DNA from: Macrococcoides epidermidis
GTDB lineage: Bacteria; Bacillota; Bacilli; Staphylococcales; Staphylococcaceae
Direction: 5' to 3' (one strand)
DNA length: 64,000 nt
Assembly: GCF_042659445.1 (NCBI RefSeq)
Contig: NZ_JBHSSR010000001.1
Below are positions 46,564 through 55,025 of the stretch, piece by piece (the stretch's first letter is position 1; the number at the start of each line of letters is the position of its first letter). The notes beneath the pieces are model-generated. The model was not told the DNA's origin. It saw only the letters and a program-made list of their open reading frames with translations, and made no database searches. Both the position numbers and the translations under genes were made by a program.

Positions 46564-47067
46564 TTACTTTTCTTCTTCTGCTAATTGCTTATACTTTTCT
46601 TTTAGTGCAAGCTCAACATTTTTAGGTACAATACTCGAGACATCTCCATCATATTTCGCAACTTCTTTAACCATACTCGAAGAAATAAATGAATATTGGT
46701 TGTTAGTCATCATATATAGTGTTTCTATATCATCGTTTAATTTCTTATTCATACTTGTCAGCTGCATCTCATATTCAAAGTCAGATACTGCACGTAATCC
46801 ACGTACGATTTGTTTAGCACCTACGCTTTCACAAAAATGCACAAGTAAACCTGAAAAATAATCAACTTTTACATTCGGAATATCTTTAACCGCTTCTTCG
46901 ATGAGTGCAAGACGTTCTTCTATCGTGAAAAAACCGGTCTTTTTAGCATTATTTAATACAGAGACATGTATTTCATCAAACAATTCACTACTTCGTTGTA
47001 TGATATCTAAATGTCCTTTTGTGATAGGGTCAAAACTTCCTGGTACTACTGCGATTGTTTTACTCAT
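46564..47067 (-). CDS. coaD: Phosphopantetheine adenylyltransferase
   Basis: CoaD joins ATP and 4'-phosphopantetheine to give dephospho-CoA. The 167-residue protein has the HxGH-type motif VVPGSFDPITKGHLDII at 7-23, VRGLRAVSDFEYEMQ and SFISSSMVKEVAKYDGDVS. It overlaps the end of rsmD by eight bases, the usual Firmicute pairing. The final glutamate-rich residues are a small extension. Confidence 0.97.
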   Translation of the reverse strand: MSKTIAVVPGSFDPITKGHLDIIQRSSELFDEIHVSVLNNAKKTGFFTIEERLALIEEAVKDIPNVKVDYFSGLLVHFCESVGAKQIVRGLRAVSDFEYEMQLTSMNKKLNDDIETLYMMTNNQYSFISSSMVKEVAKYDGDVSSIVPKNVELALKEKYKQLAEEEK

Positions 47068-47599
47068 AATTACCTCTTAATATGATTAATTTTGTAATGC
47101 CATATGTTTCATTTTTTATCACTTCAAAGTCAAGCGTATCTATAGCTTCATTCTTCTCACATTCTATAAGGATTTGTCCATCCTCTGCAAGTAAATCAAA
47201 TGCCTTAATCAATGGTAATGCTTCATTTACGATATTCTTTTGATACGGGGGATCTAAAAAGATCATATTAAATTGAATATCTCTTTTATTTAGAGCCTTT
47301 AATGCTCGCTTGTAATCATTCTTATAAATTTCGACTTCTTCGTCAAGAAAAGAAGTATTTTTCTTAATCATCTGTATTGCATCAAAACTACCATCTACAA
47401 AAATCACTTTAGAAAGTCCTCTGCTTATCGCTTCTACACCTAATCCACCACTTCCAGCAAATAAATCAAGTCCTATGCCATCCATCGGACCGAGAATATT
47501 AAACATCGTTTCTTTAATTTTATCTGTTGTTGGTCTTGAAGTTACTCCTTTTGGCGCAGTTAACTGAAATCGTTTATATTTACCACCAATAACACGCAT
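47060..47599 (-). CDS. rsmD: 16S rRNA (guanine-966-N2)-methyltransferase RsmD
   Basis: RsmD methylates G966 of 16S rRNA. The 179-residue protein opens MRVIGGKYKRFQL and has SRPTTDKIKETMFNIL, the SAM-binding LDLFAGSGGLGVEAISRG near 43-60, and the catalytic FLDPPY motif. The ATG has AAAGGAG upstream. It is co-transcribed with coaD. Confidence 0.97.
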   Translation of the reverse strand: MRVIGGKYKRFQLTAPKGVTSRPTTDKIKETMFNILGPMDGIGLDLFAGSGGLGVEAISRGLSKVIFVDGSFDAIQMIKKNTSFLDEEVEIYKNDYKRALKALNKRDIQFNMIFLDPPYQKNIVNEALPLIKAFDLLAEDGQILIECEKNEAIDTLDFEVIKNETYGITKLIILRGNYE

Positions 47600-47617
47600 A
47601 TATTACTCCTTTTAAAT

Positions 47618-47646
47618 TTAATATCACGGTTCTTTTCATGTATAAT
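47618..47646 (+). promoter_or_regulatory. Promoter of the 47677 gene
   Basis: TTAATA (47618-47623), 17 bases, TATAAT (47641-47646), followed by AAAGGAGA before the ATG at 47677. The -10 is perfect. Confidence 0.6.
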
Positions 47647-47676
47647 AATAATATCAATATATAAAGGAGAACCATA

Positions 47677-48066
47677 ATGAAACAAGCTTTTATTTCGCTC
47701 GGCGAAGGATATAGTGATCTTTTCGAACTCGAGCAATTAATGAAATATAATCATGGTCGTACTGATTGTGTCTTATTTTTACATACGACTTTGGAAGAAC
47801 AGCCTAAAACGTCCGTTGTACTGATTATGAATCCAACAGAAGATGGTAACTTCCAGGCGATGTATAGTATTTTTGAAGGGATAAATTATCCATATCCCGA
47901 TAGTAACAAACGCTTTGAACTCGTAAAGTCATGGACTGAAAAATATCAGATTCCAGTAAAAGAATTTGATGTAAAAGCAAAGCATTTCTTTTATGAAGAT
48001 GCACTTTATCATCAGTACTTAATTGGTGTGTTACGACTTCAACGTGTTATTAAACCGATGCATTAA
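47677..48066 (+). CDS. Conserved hypothetical protein, YlbA-like
   Basis: The 129-residue protein opens ISLGEGYSDLFELEQLM and continues with SVVLIMNPTEDGNFQAMY and LYHQYLIGVLRL, which I associate with a small Firmicute family near ylb genes (DUF7147 or YlbA-like; recalled, not searched). No membrane segment or catalytic motif is obvious. It has its own promoter and a strong AAAGGAG site. Its last 17 bases overlap the 3' end of ylbG on the other strand. Confidence 0.85.
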   Translation: MKQAFISLGEGYSDLFELEQLMKYNHGRTDCVLFLHTTLEEQPKTSVVLIMNPTEDGNFQAMYSIFEGINYPYPDSNKRFELVKSWTEKYQIPVKEFDVKAKHFFYEDALYHQYLIGVLRLQRVIKPMH

Positions 48067-48310
48067 GTTTATTATCACTTGAACTGTAGTCTGTCCTTAA
48101 TTGTTTATATGGTGAGATAAGAACATTTGTCACAAACTTTAATTTTTCCAATTGTGAAAGTGTATGATCTAACTTATCTTCATTGATATACATTGCGACC
48201 CATTTTTCCTTACGATTGCTATGCACAATATGACCATATTTTCGAATTTGACGTTCATGTTTATGACTTTTCAAATAAATAATAAGTTGTTCTCTTTGAA
48301 CTAATGTCAT
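48050..48310 (-). CDS. ylbG: YlbG family protein (DUF2129)
   Basis: The 86-residue protein starts at the ATG ending at 48310, with AGAGGAAAG eight bases upstream; a longer in-frame extension to 48427 is unsupported. It has RQIRKYGHIVHSNRKEKWVAMYIN and a helix ending KLKFVTNVLISPY, the DUF2129 pattern found between ylbF and rsmD in Firmicutes. The function is unknown. It converges with and overlaps the 47677 gene by 17 bases. Confidence 0.9.
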   Translation of the reverse strand: MTLVQREQLIIYLKSHKHERQIRKYGHIVHSNRKEKWVAMYINEDKLDHTLSQLEKLKFVTNVLISPYKQLRTDYSSSDNKLNASV

Positions 48311-48399
48311 ATGTTTCTTTCCTCTCATTCTGCTTTCTTTTATAGTATCATTTGTTCTGTTAAAATTAAAATAACAAATTTCAGTTGGAGGTACATATT

Positions 48400-49320
48400 T
48401 TGAAAAAAAATACTTTATTAAAAACAATCGCTATAACAGGTCTTACATATTCAGCAGCTGTTGCAGCTACTAAAATGACGAGTAAGCAAAGTGCACGCAA
48501 TATTAAACCTTTCTTCAGCAAACGTTCACCGTACATATTTGCACATCGCGGAGGATTAAAACTTGCTCCTGAACATACGATGGCCGCATTTAACCAATCA
48601 CATAAATTAGGCATTGACGGTTTTGAGATTGATATTAGATTAACGAAAGATAATGAAATCGTAGTACTTCATGATGCCCTTGTTGATCGCGTTTCAAATG
48701 GTTCTGGTAAAGTATGTGATCATACATTAGAAGAATTGAAGCAGCTTGACTTTGGCTATCATTTTAAAGATATCAATGGAGAATATCCATATCGTGGACA
48801 TGAAGATGCTAAAATAGTTACTTTAAACGAGTTATTAGATGCTTTTCCTGATTTGCTCATCAACATTGATATTAAAGATAGCAAACAATCAACGCCTGGT
48901 AAACTAGCACCTGTGCTATTGTACCGCTTAATTCATTCTAAACAGGCCTTTGACCGTGTTTGCGTAACAAGTTTTGAAGATGAACAAACGTTACGTTTTA
49001 ATGCGTATGCACATGATCGTGTTGCAGTTGGTGCTGGTCAAAATGAAGTTGCTCGTGCATATTATGCTTTTAATTCAGGGATGAAACATATGTATCAACC
49101 TAATGTGGATACGTTCCAAATACCGACACATTATCGTGGTATTCCATTAAATAATGAAAAATTCATTCAGTTTCTTCAAAATTTAAATATCGCAGTAGGA
49201 TATTGGGTCATCAACAGTATCGATGAAATGGATGCTTTACTAAAAAAAGGTGTACACACTATCGTTACAGATCGCCCTGATATTGCAATGCATTTAATCA
49301 ATGAGAAGTACAAAAAATAA
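48400..49320 (+). CDS. Glycerophosphodiester phosphodiesterase family protein
   Basis: It probably hydrolyses glycerophosphodiesters to glycerol-3-phosphate and an alcohol. I start it at the TTG at 48400, with GGAGG eight bases upstream, giving 306 residues. The N-terminus MKKNTLLKTIAITGLTYSAA is a membrane anchor or signal-like helix, so the enzyme likely works outside. Catalytic segments are FAHRGGLKLAPEHT near 45-58, FEIDIRLTKDNEIVVLHD near 73-90 and NIDIKDS. The barrel ends with GYWVINSIDEMD and TDRPDIA. The PEHT variant is common in Firmicute GlpQ-like proteins. The exact substrate is not visible. Confidence 0.92.
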   Translation: MKKNTLLKTIAITGLTYSAAVAATKMTSKQSARNIKPFFSKRSPYIFAHRGGLKLAPEHTMAAFNQSHKLGIDGFEIDIRLTKDNEIVVLHDALVDRVSNGSGKVCDHTLEELKQLDFGYHFKDINGEYPYRGHEDAKIVTLNELLDAFPDLLINIDIKDSKQSTPGKLAPVLLYRLIHSKQAFDRVCVTSFEDEQTLRFNAYAHDRVAVGAGQNEVARAYYAFNSGMKHMYQPNVDTFQIPTHYRGIPLNNEKFIQFLQNLNIAVGYWVINSIDEMDALLKKGVHTIVTDRPDIAMHLINEKYKK

Positions 49321-49334
49321 GTTTAATTAATTAG

Positions 49335-49368
49335 ATAAAGGAATGGCTCGATTAAGCCATTCCTTTAT
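49335..49368. terminator. Terminator between convergent genes
   Basis: ATAAAGGAATGGCT (49335-49348) pairs perfectly with AGCCATTCCTTTAT (49355-49368), with a T-run after it on the plus strand. It overlaps the last codons of the methyltransferase gene. Confidence 0.85.
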
Positions 49369-49936
49369 TTTTTATTTCATATATTTCTATACCTCGGTAA
49401 TGCGTAATATTTTCAATTTGTAAACCCACAGCTTCAAACATTGATTCAAGCTGTTGTCTTCTGTTAAAAAAGAGATTAATTTTATAGTATAAAATAATTT
49501 TCCCTTTTTTCTTTATTATTCTTTGAAATTCTTTTATAAGTTCTTCTTTTTCAAGAAAAGTATCAAAAGGTTGATTAATTAATATATAATGAAACTTCTT
49601 ATCTTTATAAGGCAATGCGTTACTGGAAGCTATTTCATAATTAAAATGAGGATATATATGCATTGAAGTTTGCAAATTTCGAATAGACTGATCCAGAATA
49701 TAACCTTTAATATTTGTCTGATGGTCAATACTATTCACCCATTTACCGGTATGACATCCAATACATAATACTTTTTGATGATATTTTAAAGTTACATAGT
49801 TACCAAGAAATTTTTCAAATATCGGAACAAAAATTAAATCACTATTTTTAGCTTTAAATAAATTTTCATCAGGGCGGTTCAAAAATTTAATTTTCTTTTC
49901 CCATTTAGAAATGAGTTTCTTCTCATTTATCTCCAT
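49352..49936 (-). CDS. Putative SAM-dependent methyltransferase
   Basis: The 194-residue protein resembles class I methyltransferases. Motif I is VLCIGCHTGKWVNSI near 56-70, an acidic residue follows in YILDQSIRNLQTS, and ASSNALPYKDKKFHYILINQPF matches motifs II-III of small-molecule methyltransferases. There is no substrate clue. The gene is AT-rich with many Lys, Ile and Asn codons, more so than its neighbours. It lies nine bases after ylbF with AGGAGG before the ATG, so it is probably co-transcribed with it. The first glycine-rich loop is unusual (IGCHTG where most have xGxGxG). Confidence 0.75.
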   Translation of the reverse strand: MEINEKKLISKWEKKIKFLNRPDENLFKAKNSDLIFVPIFEKFLGNYVTLKYHQKVLCIGCHTGKWVNSIDHQTNIKGYILDQSIRNLQTSMHIYPHFNYEIASSNALPYKDKKFHYILINQPFDTFLEKEELIKEFQRIIKKKGKIILYYKINLFFNRRQQLESMFEAVGLQIENITHYRGIEIYEIKNKGMA

Positions 49937-49945
49937 ATAAACCTC

Positions 49946-50368
49946 CTAACTACATCCGCATCCGCTGCTGCATGTATGGGATTCAAAAAATGGATTACCT
50001 TTTTCTACCTTTACTTCTGCTGAAACTGATGTAGCAATTATGATAAGAACTTCATCCAGTAAAGTTTGTAATTGTGTTTCAAGAAGTTTCACCTGTGCCA
50101 CTTCAGGGTGCATATCATATTCTTTTTTCTTCCTTCTTGTTTCAAGCATCACACGCTGATAATCAGGATGATAACGGCCAAATCGGTTTACTTCATCATA
50201 GCTTTCTTTTATACGGATGAGTTCTTTTTTTAGCTGCTGTACTTCTTCATTAATACTTAAGTCTAAAAATGCTTTTTTATATGCTTGATAAGACTCACTT
50301 TGAAGGATCATTTGATTTAATTCGTCTGCAAGATCCATTACTTCTATAAAATCTATATCATAAATCAT
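49946..50368 (-). CDS. ylbF: YlbF/RicF family regulator
   Basis: YlbF (RicF) forms the Y-complex with YmcA and YaaT, which in Bacillus subtilis binds RNase Y, guides mRNA maturation, and carries iron-sulfur clusters. The 140-residue protein is mostly helical with long amphipathic helices, and its tail ENPFF-type segment is followed by a cysteine cluster HTCSSGCGCS at the very end, which fits the cluster-binding tail. It lies 11 bases after the CAP protein gene. Confidence 0.92.
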   Translation of the reverse strand: MIYDIDFIEVMDLADELNQMILQSESYQAYKKAFLDLSINEEVQQLKKELIRIKESYDEVNRFGRYHPDYQRVMLETRRKKKEYDMHPEVAQVKLLETQLQTLLDEVLIIIATSVSAEVKVEKGNPFFESHTCSSGCGCS

Positions 50369-50379
50369 AATTCCACTTC

Positions 50380-51459
50380 CTAATCTACTTGTGTATCTCT
50401 GTTTTCATTGTTAATAAAAATTAATGAATAATATGAACCAGAAATTCCTCCACCCATTTCATTGATATTTCTGTAAAGCATATTTTCTCTATGCTCATCA
50501 GAGTTTAACCAGCTATTGATTAAACTTGGTACATCATCAAAATTAAACGCGATATTTTGAGATAAATGCAAATAATTAATATCCAGTTTATTTAGTTCAC
50601 TGCCGATTTCATCTTCAACCTGCTTTACTTTCTTTTGCTTTTCCCTATTTAAAGAAGCAACCTGAAATTGTGCTACATGATTGATTAATTCGTTTGTTTC
50701 CAGTGGCTGTCTTCCATTTATTTTACGCATATAATTCGTGATTTCAAACATTGTCAGTACTTTATTACTGTTAATTGCAACTTCATCTTTAGTATGAATT
50801 TTGTTATTTGCAGTCTTCTCTATCGTCTTACCTTTACTACTCATCGCATAGGGTTGCATCTGAACGAGTGTATCCGGCTCAATATAACGCATCGCCATTA
50901 CTTTATTTGAAATTCTATCAATATAAACTTGTACAAAAATATCATCATATTGTATTAAAGTCTGTGTTTTAATATCTACCTCAGTTAACTGAAACTGATA
51001 TTCTGACTGTTTTGTTTTGATTATGGGTTCACTTACAATCGCATTTCCATTAAAGATATTATCTGCACTTTGTCCAATTTTAAACGGATAACTTTTTGCA
51101 TTTTTACCCGTTGCATAGGCCATTACAATTTTTTTATTAATGACACCAAGTATGTAATATTGATCTTTAAACTCATAAACAAAATTCTTATAATTAAAAT
51201 TTGAATCATATATTCGTTTTGGATAACCATATTGTTCTGTAAACTGATCTATATTTTTACCGATGTAAACTCCAAGACCTTTACTAAGTTTTGGTCTTTT
51301 CACTGTATTTTTAGATGAAGGTTTGATATCTTCATTTGAAATCTTCTCTTTTGCGGGATTTTCTAATACATCAAATTTTAATGAAGGTGAATAAAATAAA
51401 TAAAATAAAAATACACCCATTAAAAAAATTAGCAGAAGTTTAATTAAAATACTTTTCAA
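50380..51459 (-). CDS. ylbC: Membrane-anchored CAP-domain protein, YlbC-like
   Basis: The protein is 359 residues from the TTG at 51459, which has AAGGTG upstream; a GTG six bases earlier is also in frame. It has one N-terminal membrane segment (LLLIFLMGVFLFYLF), a CAP-associated N-terminal domain (GVYIGKNIDQFTEQYGYPKRIY and similar), and a C-terminal CAP/SCP domain (MFEITNYMRKINGRQPLETN, LSQNIAFNF, WLNSDEHRENML). It probably sits on the outer membrane face; no activity is established for the family. It is upstream of ylbF, as in Bacillus. Confidence 0.9.
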   Translation of the reverse strand: MKSILIKLLLIFLMGVFLFYLFYSPSLKFDVLENPAKEKISNEDIKPSSKNTVKRPKLSKGLGVYIGKNIDQFTEQYGYPKRIYDSNFNYKNFVYEFKDQYYILGVINKKIVMAYATGKNAKSYPFKIGQSADNIFNGNAIVSEPIIKTKQSEYQFQLTEVDIKTQTLIQYDDIFVQVYIDRISNKVMAMRYIEPDTLVQMQPYAMSSKGKTIEKTANNKIHTKDEVAINSNKVLTMFEITNYMRKINGRQPLETNELINHVAQFQVASLNREKQKKVKQVEDEIGSELNKLDINYLHLSQNIAFNFDDVPSLINSWLNSDEHRENMLYRNINEMGGGISGSYYSLIFINNENRDTQVD

Positions 51460-51587
51460 AAACACACCTTCTTTTTCTATTTCTTAACACTATTCTAACA
51501 TTATTTGAAATGAAATGAATATTCGATTGCATCAATAACGATTTTATCTTAAAATTGAAGATAGAATGATTTAGGGAGGAACTTAGA

Positions 51588-51947
51588 ATGGTATTCACAA
51601 ATTCAGGGATTGAAACAATCGTAGCTGAACAATCTTTAATCCAGCATGTAATGAATAAACACGGTTTAGTATTAGGGGGACATTGGGATTTTGAACGTGC
51701 TACTTATGATTTAAAATATGAATTATCAGAAGGTATTTATTATTTACGTATTCCTGGTTACGCTATTGATGGTGATGTCGGCGCTAGAAATGCTACTTTG
51801 CAAATGATGGATCCATATTTAGGTAAACACTATTATCCAACTGGTGTCGAATACGGAGAAGATGAATATTTTAGTGATGCATTAGTTGAACATTGTAAAC
51901 GTACGATTACTAGCATCTATAATGATATTAAAGCGATTCAAGCATAA
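51588..51947 (+). CDS. yugN: YugN-like family protein
   Basis: The 119-residue protein has GLVLGGHWDFERATYDLKY, YYLRIPGYAIDGDVG and PYLGKHYYPTGVEYGE, the pattern of the YugN-like family (PF08868, recalled). No enzyme motif or membrane segment is seen and the function is unknown. It has a GGGAGGAAC ribosome-binding site, its own upstream region, and a terminator after it. Confidence 0.88.
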   Translation: MVFTNSGIETIVAEQSLIQHVMNKHGLVLGGHWDFERATYDLKYELSEGIYYLRIPGYAIDGDVGARNATLQMMDPYLGKHYYPTGVEYGEDEYFSDALVEHCKRTITSIYNDIKAIQA

Positions 51948-51960
51948 TTCTAGTTAACTA

Positions 51961-51989
51961 AGCGTGAACAAATTCATTTGTCTCACGCT
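51961..51989 (+). terminator. yugN terminator
   Basis: AGCGTGAACAAAT pairs with ATTTGTCTCACGCT with one bulged base, followed by ATTTTTA. It separates yugN from the permease gene downstream. Confidence 0.75.
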
Positions 51990-52018
51990 ATTTTTATTAC
52001 CAAAGAAGAGGTGATGTC

Positions 52019-53068
52019 ATGGTAAAAAAATGGCTGAATAAACGCACATTACTCATTATTTCTTTAATCGCTATTGCGATACTATTTTTATATTTTATTA
52101 TCCCAATATCTATTCCTCTTATATCAGCTTTAGTAATTGCATTGATGATAGAACCTTTTGTTAAAATACTCGAGAAGAAAGTTGGAAGCAGAAAGTGGAG
52201 TGTTACAATCATTTACTCTACGATACTCGTTTCAATACTATTATTTACTTATTTCTTCTTAACAAAATTAATTGAACACATCATTCAATTCTCTAAAGAT
52301 TTACCGAATAAGATGAACAATTTGATGGCAGTATGGGACAAGGTAGAAATAAAAATTTCTAAGATGATTCCAGAAAGTATCGCTTCATCTTTATTTGACG
52401 AGATCCAGAATTTCTTATTTTCAATGCAAGATTCTATTTTAAATTACTTTAATGTAGAACGCATAACTTCACTTGTTGCCAGTCTTCCAGAGACCTTTAT
52501 CTCTGGCTTAGTATTTCTCGTTGCTTTATTTTTATTTATGTTAGAAATACCTAAGATGCACCAATTTATTAAAAACCATATGTATGATACAACCTACAAC
52601 AAGACAAGTTTTGTGTGGAATCGCGTTACGTCTTCCATCTTTGGGATGATGCGTGCTGCTGTAATTCTTTCAGGAATTACTTGGTTTTTTACGTTTATCG
52701 GATTACTATTTATTACACCTAAAAATGCCCTTGTCCTGTCATTTATTATTTGTCTAGTCGATCTATTGCCTATTATTGGAGCTACCGGCATAACGATACC
52801 ATGGGCAATTTACGCATATGTGACAGGGGACGTTGGATTAGCGTTAAAATTAATCGTACTCTCAACATTTTTACTCGTACAACGTAAAGTATTAGAACCA
52901 AAAATTATGGGTAACGGTGTTGGACTTAGTCCTTTACCTACATTAATTGCAATGTATATCGGTTTAAAATTAATGGGATTTGTAGGATTCTTTATCGGCC
53001 CGATTCTGTTAATTATTATATTAACAATTATTGAATCAGGTGCTATAAAAACGAATATAAAAATTTAA
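52019..53068 (+). CDS. AI-2E family transporter (PerM-like permease)
   Basis: The 349-residue protein has about eight membrane segments: two near the N-terminus (LLIISLIAIAILFLYFIIP), one near residue 65, a long amphipathic middle region, then a cluster at 145-335 including the family segment FIICLVDLLPIIGATGITIPWAIY and the ending GFFIGPILLIIILTII. The family was named for autoinducer export, but some members are Na+(Li+)/H+ antiporters, so the substrate cannot be assigned. AGAGGTG lies five bases before the ATG. Confidence 0.9.
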   Translation: MVKKWLNKRTLLIISLIAIAILFLYFIIPISIPLISALVIALMIEPFVKILEKKVGSRKWSVTIIYSTILVSILLFTYFFLTKLIEHIIQFSKDLPNKMNNLMAVWDKVEIKISKMIPESIASSLFDEIQNFLFSMQDSILNYFNVERITSLVASLPETFISGLVFLVALFLFMLEIPKMHQFIKNHMYDTTYNKTSFVWNRVTSSIFGMMRAAVILSGITWFFTFIGLLFITPKNALVLSFIICLVDLLPIIGATGITIPWAIYAYVTGDVGLALKLIVLSTFLLVQRKVLEPKIMGNGVGLSPLPTLIAMYIGLKLMGFVGFFIGPILLIIILTIIESGAIKTNIKI

Positions 53069-53081
53069 CTTCATCTATATC

Positions 53082-53115
53082 AAAAAAGATCATCTCAATT
53101 GAGATGATCTTTTTT
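53082..53115. terminator. Shared terminator of the permease and DUF420 genes
   Basis: A perfect 34-base palindrome (left half begins AAAAAAGATCATCTC) lies between convergent genes and ends in T-runs in both directions. Confidence 0.9.
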
Positions 53116-53575
53116 AAAATCCTAATATTGCTTTAATTACAGAAGTCGTTTCGCCACCATGGTAGAATACATAAAGTAGTAGGTATACCGCTACACCGGT
53201 GATTGCTGTAAAAAACCAGATGATTGATGTGACCGGTCCAAATTTTCTATGAATATTAAGTTTATCTTTCAAGCCTGTATAGATATTTAATATTCCCATT
53301 ACAGCACCTATCGTTGCTAAAGTAATGTGAAAAATTAAAAATACAGTATAATAAATTTTAATATTATCTGGCCCACCAAATGATGTATTGCCAATAAAAA
53401 TTGTTCTTGAAGCATATATGATAAAGAAAATTGTCGCTGCAACACCTGCTGCGAGCATCACTTTTTTATGTGCTTCAATTCGTCCTTTAGCCACCAAATA
53501 CCAGCCGATAGCGACCAGTATAGCACTGATGACAATAAATGTAGTACTGATTGTTGGTAAGATTGGTAAACTCAT
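53114..53575 (-). CDS. ctaM: DUF420 membrane protein, CtaM/YozB-like
   Basis: The 153-residue protein has four membrane segments and the family pattern VAKGRIEAHKKVMLAA with HKKxM and FHITLATIG with conserved histidines, plus LNIHRKFGPVTSIIWFFTAITGVAVY. DUF420 proteins related to Bacillus YozB include S. aureus CtaM, which is needed for the aa3-type menaquinol oxidase (literature recall). Placed next to ctaG, it is probably an oxidase assembly factor. TAGGGGG precedes the ATG. Confidence 0.85.
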   Translation of the reverse strand: MSLPILPTISTTFIVISAILVAIGWYLVAKGRIEAHKKVMLAAGVAATIFFIIYASRTIFIGNTSFGGPDNIKIYYTVFLIFHITLATIGAVMGILNIYTGLKDKLNIHRKFGPVTSIIWFFTAITGVAVYLLLYVFYHGGETTSVIKAILGF

Positions 53576-53584
53576 ATTGTCCCC

Positions 53585-54538
53585 CTATTCAAATTCTCTG
53601 AAATAAGCATCTTGCTTTCTTTTTTCTTCTAAGCTCAGACGTGTAATTTCGTCAGGATCTAATCTTTCAGAACGAGACCAGTTGACGAAAATATAATAGA
53701 ACATAAAACCAAAGAATATTTCTTGTAATACTTTCATGATTACTCCACCAGTTTGCTGATCATCTTTAGGTGTCATATTAGTAAAATATTGTGGACCGCT
53801 AATACCTGAATTTTGTAAAACATCATTTAATGTCCCTGTCGGCACACATAAACTCATTGCACTCATCCAGGCTTTCGGATCTGTATAAGTCTTATACATT
53901 GGATGCTGTGCAAATATAATCAATCCACATGATGGTGTAAGTAATACACCGATTGCAAAAATATATCCTAATTTCATTAGACCAGATAACTGTTTCTTCG
54001 TTTCACCTTTTTGATTAAAAATCGGATACCACATTGTAAAAGCAGTAATCGATAATAAAATCGTATATAGTGAATGTGGTGTTGCATTTTGTTTTAAAAA
54101 ATCTAGTACAATCGGTAAATGGTACAATGAAAAGAATGCATTGAAAGTAACCAGGGCAATAATTGGTCGTGTCATAAATTGAAATACGGGCTTAACATAC
54201 GGAAGATTGATTACATATTCTATTAAGTAATTCGGAATTGCAAAATAGAATAACGGCATCATAAGTAAATACAAGACTGCCATCTGTAACATATGAAAGC
54301 TAAAAATAATATGACTCAGTAAATCAATTGGTGCACCTTTCATGATATAAAGCAGAATCATTAAGAAAATGAATAAAATCCCTTCTGATTTCTTGAGAGG
54401 ACGTCCGCCCGGGATATCTTTATACCACTTCACAGTAATTAGAAAAAAGACAATGGTTGCAAATATGATTGCAACTAAGAAAAATGGACTCCAGTTTGCT
54501 AAAAATCCAAAAATTGAGATAGATCGAATACTACCCAT
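53585..54538 (-). CDS. ctaG: Cytochrome c oxidase assembly factor CtaG (caa3 type)
   Basis: The 317-residue protein has seven or more membrane segments and matches the Firmicute caa3-type CtaG family, which is needed for copper centre formation in caa3 oxidase. Segments include HIIFSFHMLQMAVLYLLMMPLFYFAIPNYL, FNAFFSLYHLPIVLDFL and TPSCGLIIFAQHPMYKTY with several histidines. It is not the mitochondrial Cox11-type CtaG. It follows ctaF after a terminator and has a TATAAT box upstream near 54566, so it may have its own promoter. Confidence 0.92.
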   Translation of the reverse strand: MGSIRSISIFGFLANWSPFFLVAIIFATIVFFLITVKWYKDIPGGRPLKKSEGILFIFLMILLYIMKGAPIDLLSHIIFSFHMLQMAVLYLLMMPLFYFAIPNYLIEYVINLPYVKPVFQFMTRPIIALVTFNAFFSLYHLPIVLDFLKQNATPHSLYTILLSITAFTMWYPIFNQKGETKKQLSGLMKLGYIFAIGVLLTPSCGLIIFAQHPMYKTYTDPKAWMSAMSLCVPTGTLNDVLQNSGISGPQYFTNMTPKDDQQTGGVIMKVLQEIFFGFMFYYIFVNWSRSERLDPDEITRLSLEEKRKQDAYFREFE

Positions 54539-54636
54539 ATTATCACTCCATAAAATATACTGTTACCATTATAACGTAAATTATGTCAGTTAAGTGGATA
54601 AAATTTATCAAATTCTTGACGAAATCGTGATAAGAA

Positions 54637-54665
54637 AAAAACTGAGACAAAGTGTCTCAGTTTTT
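54637..54665. terminator. ctaF terminator
   Basis: AAAAACTGAGACA (54637-54649) pairs perfectly with TGTCTCAGTTTTT (54653-54665) seven bases after the ctaF stop. It separates the ctaBCDEF operon from ctaG. Confidence 0.88.
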
Positions 54666-54671
54666 AAATAT

Positions 54672-55025
54672 TTACTTTAATAATGGCTCACCTAACCAAG
54701 TGATATATAATGCCATTACTACAAACGTCCCGGCAATAAACAAACCAGAAAGCATCATTAACTTAGCTGCCCCATGTCCTGGATGTTTCATATGCATGAA
54801 GTAATAAAACTGCAAGATGACTTGAATTAAAGCCATTAATAATACTGCAGGAATAACGAATTCTTTACTTAATCCAGCTGCTACCATTGCAAAAGCAATT
54901 AATGTTAAGAATATCATAACAGCAAATGTTGTTACCTGCATTCTCATTTCTTCAGTTCTTGTTCTTTTTTCGAAATTATAACGTTCCTGATTAAACTTTA
55001 AGTTGTGGTTAGTTTCATTTGACAT
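54672..55025 (-). CDS. ctaF: Cytochrome c oxidase subunit IV (CtaF)
   Basis: This is the small fourth subunit of the caa3 oxidase. I start it at the ATG ending at 55025, which shares a base with the ctaE stop (TAATG) and gives 117 residues; the longer frame starts inside ctaE. Three membrane segments are visible, with QVILQFYYFMHMKHPGHG between the second and third, typical of this subunit. It is the last gene before the operon terminator. Confidence 0.93.
   Translation of the reverse strand: MSNETNHNLKFNQERYNFEKRTRTEEMRMQVTTFAVMIFLTLIAFAMVAAGLSKEFVIPAVLLMALIQVILQFYYFMHMKHPGHGAAKLMMLSGLFIAGTFVVMALYITWLGEPLLK

Noticed and set aside
46442..46861. A 139-codon open frame on the plus strand opposite coaD
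   Set aside because: It lies across the tmcAL-coaD terminator and antisense to the conserved coaD gene, with no ribosome-binding site or recognisable domain; it is a shadow frame.
48311..48427. N-terminal extension of YlbG to 48427
   Set aside because: It would cross the divergent promoter region and the start of the neighbouring gene; the ATG at 48310 has a good AGAGGAAAG site and gives the normal family length.
48381..48614. A 77-codon minus-strand frame over the start of the glycerophosphodiesterase gene
   Set aside because: It is antisense to a well-supported coding sequence and has no ribosome-binding site; composition follows the sense gene.
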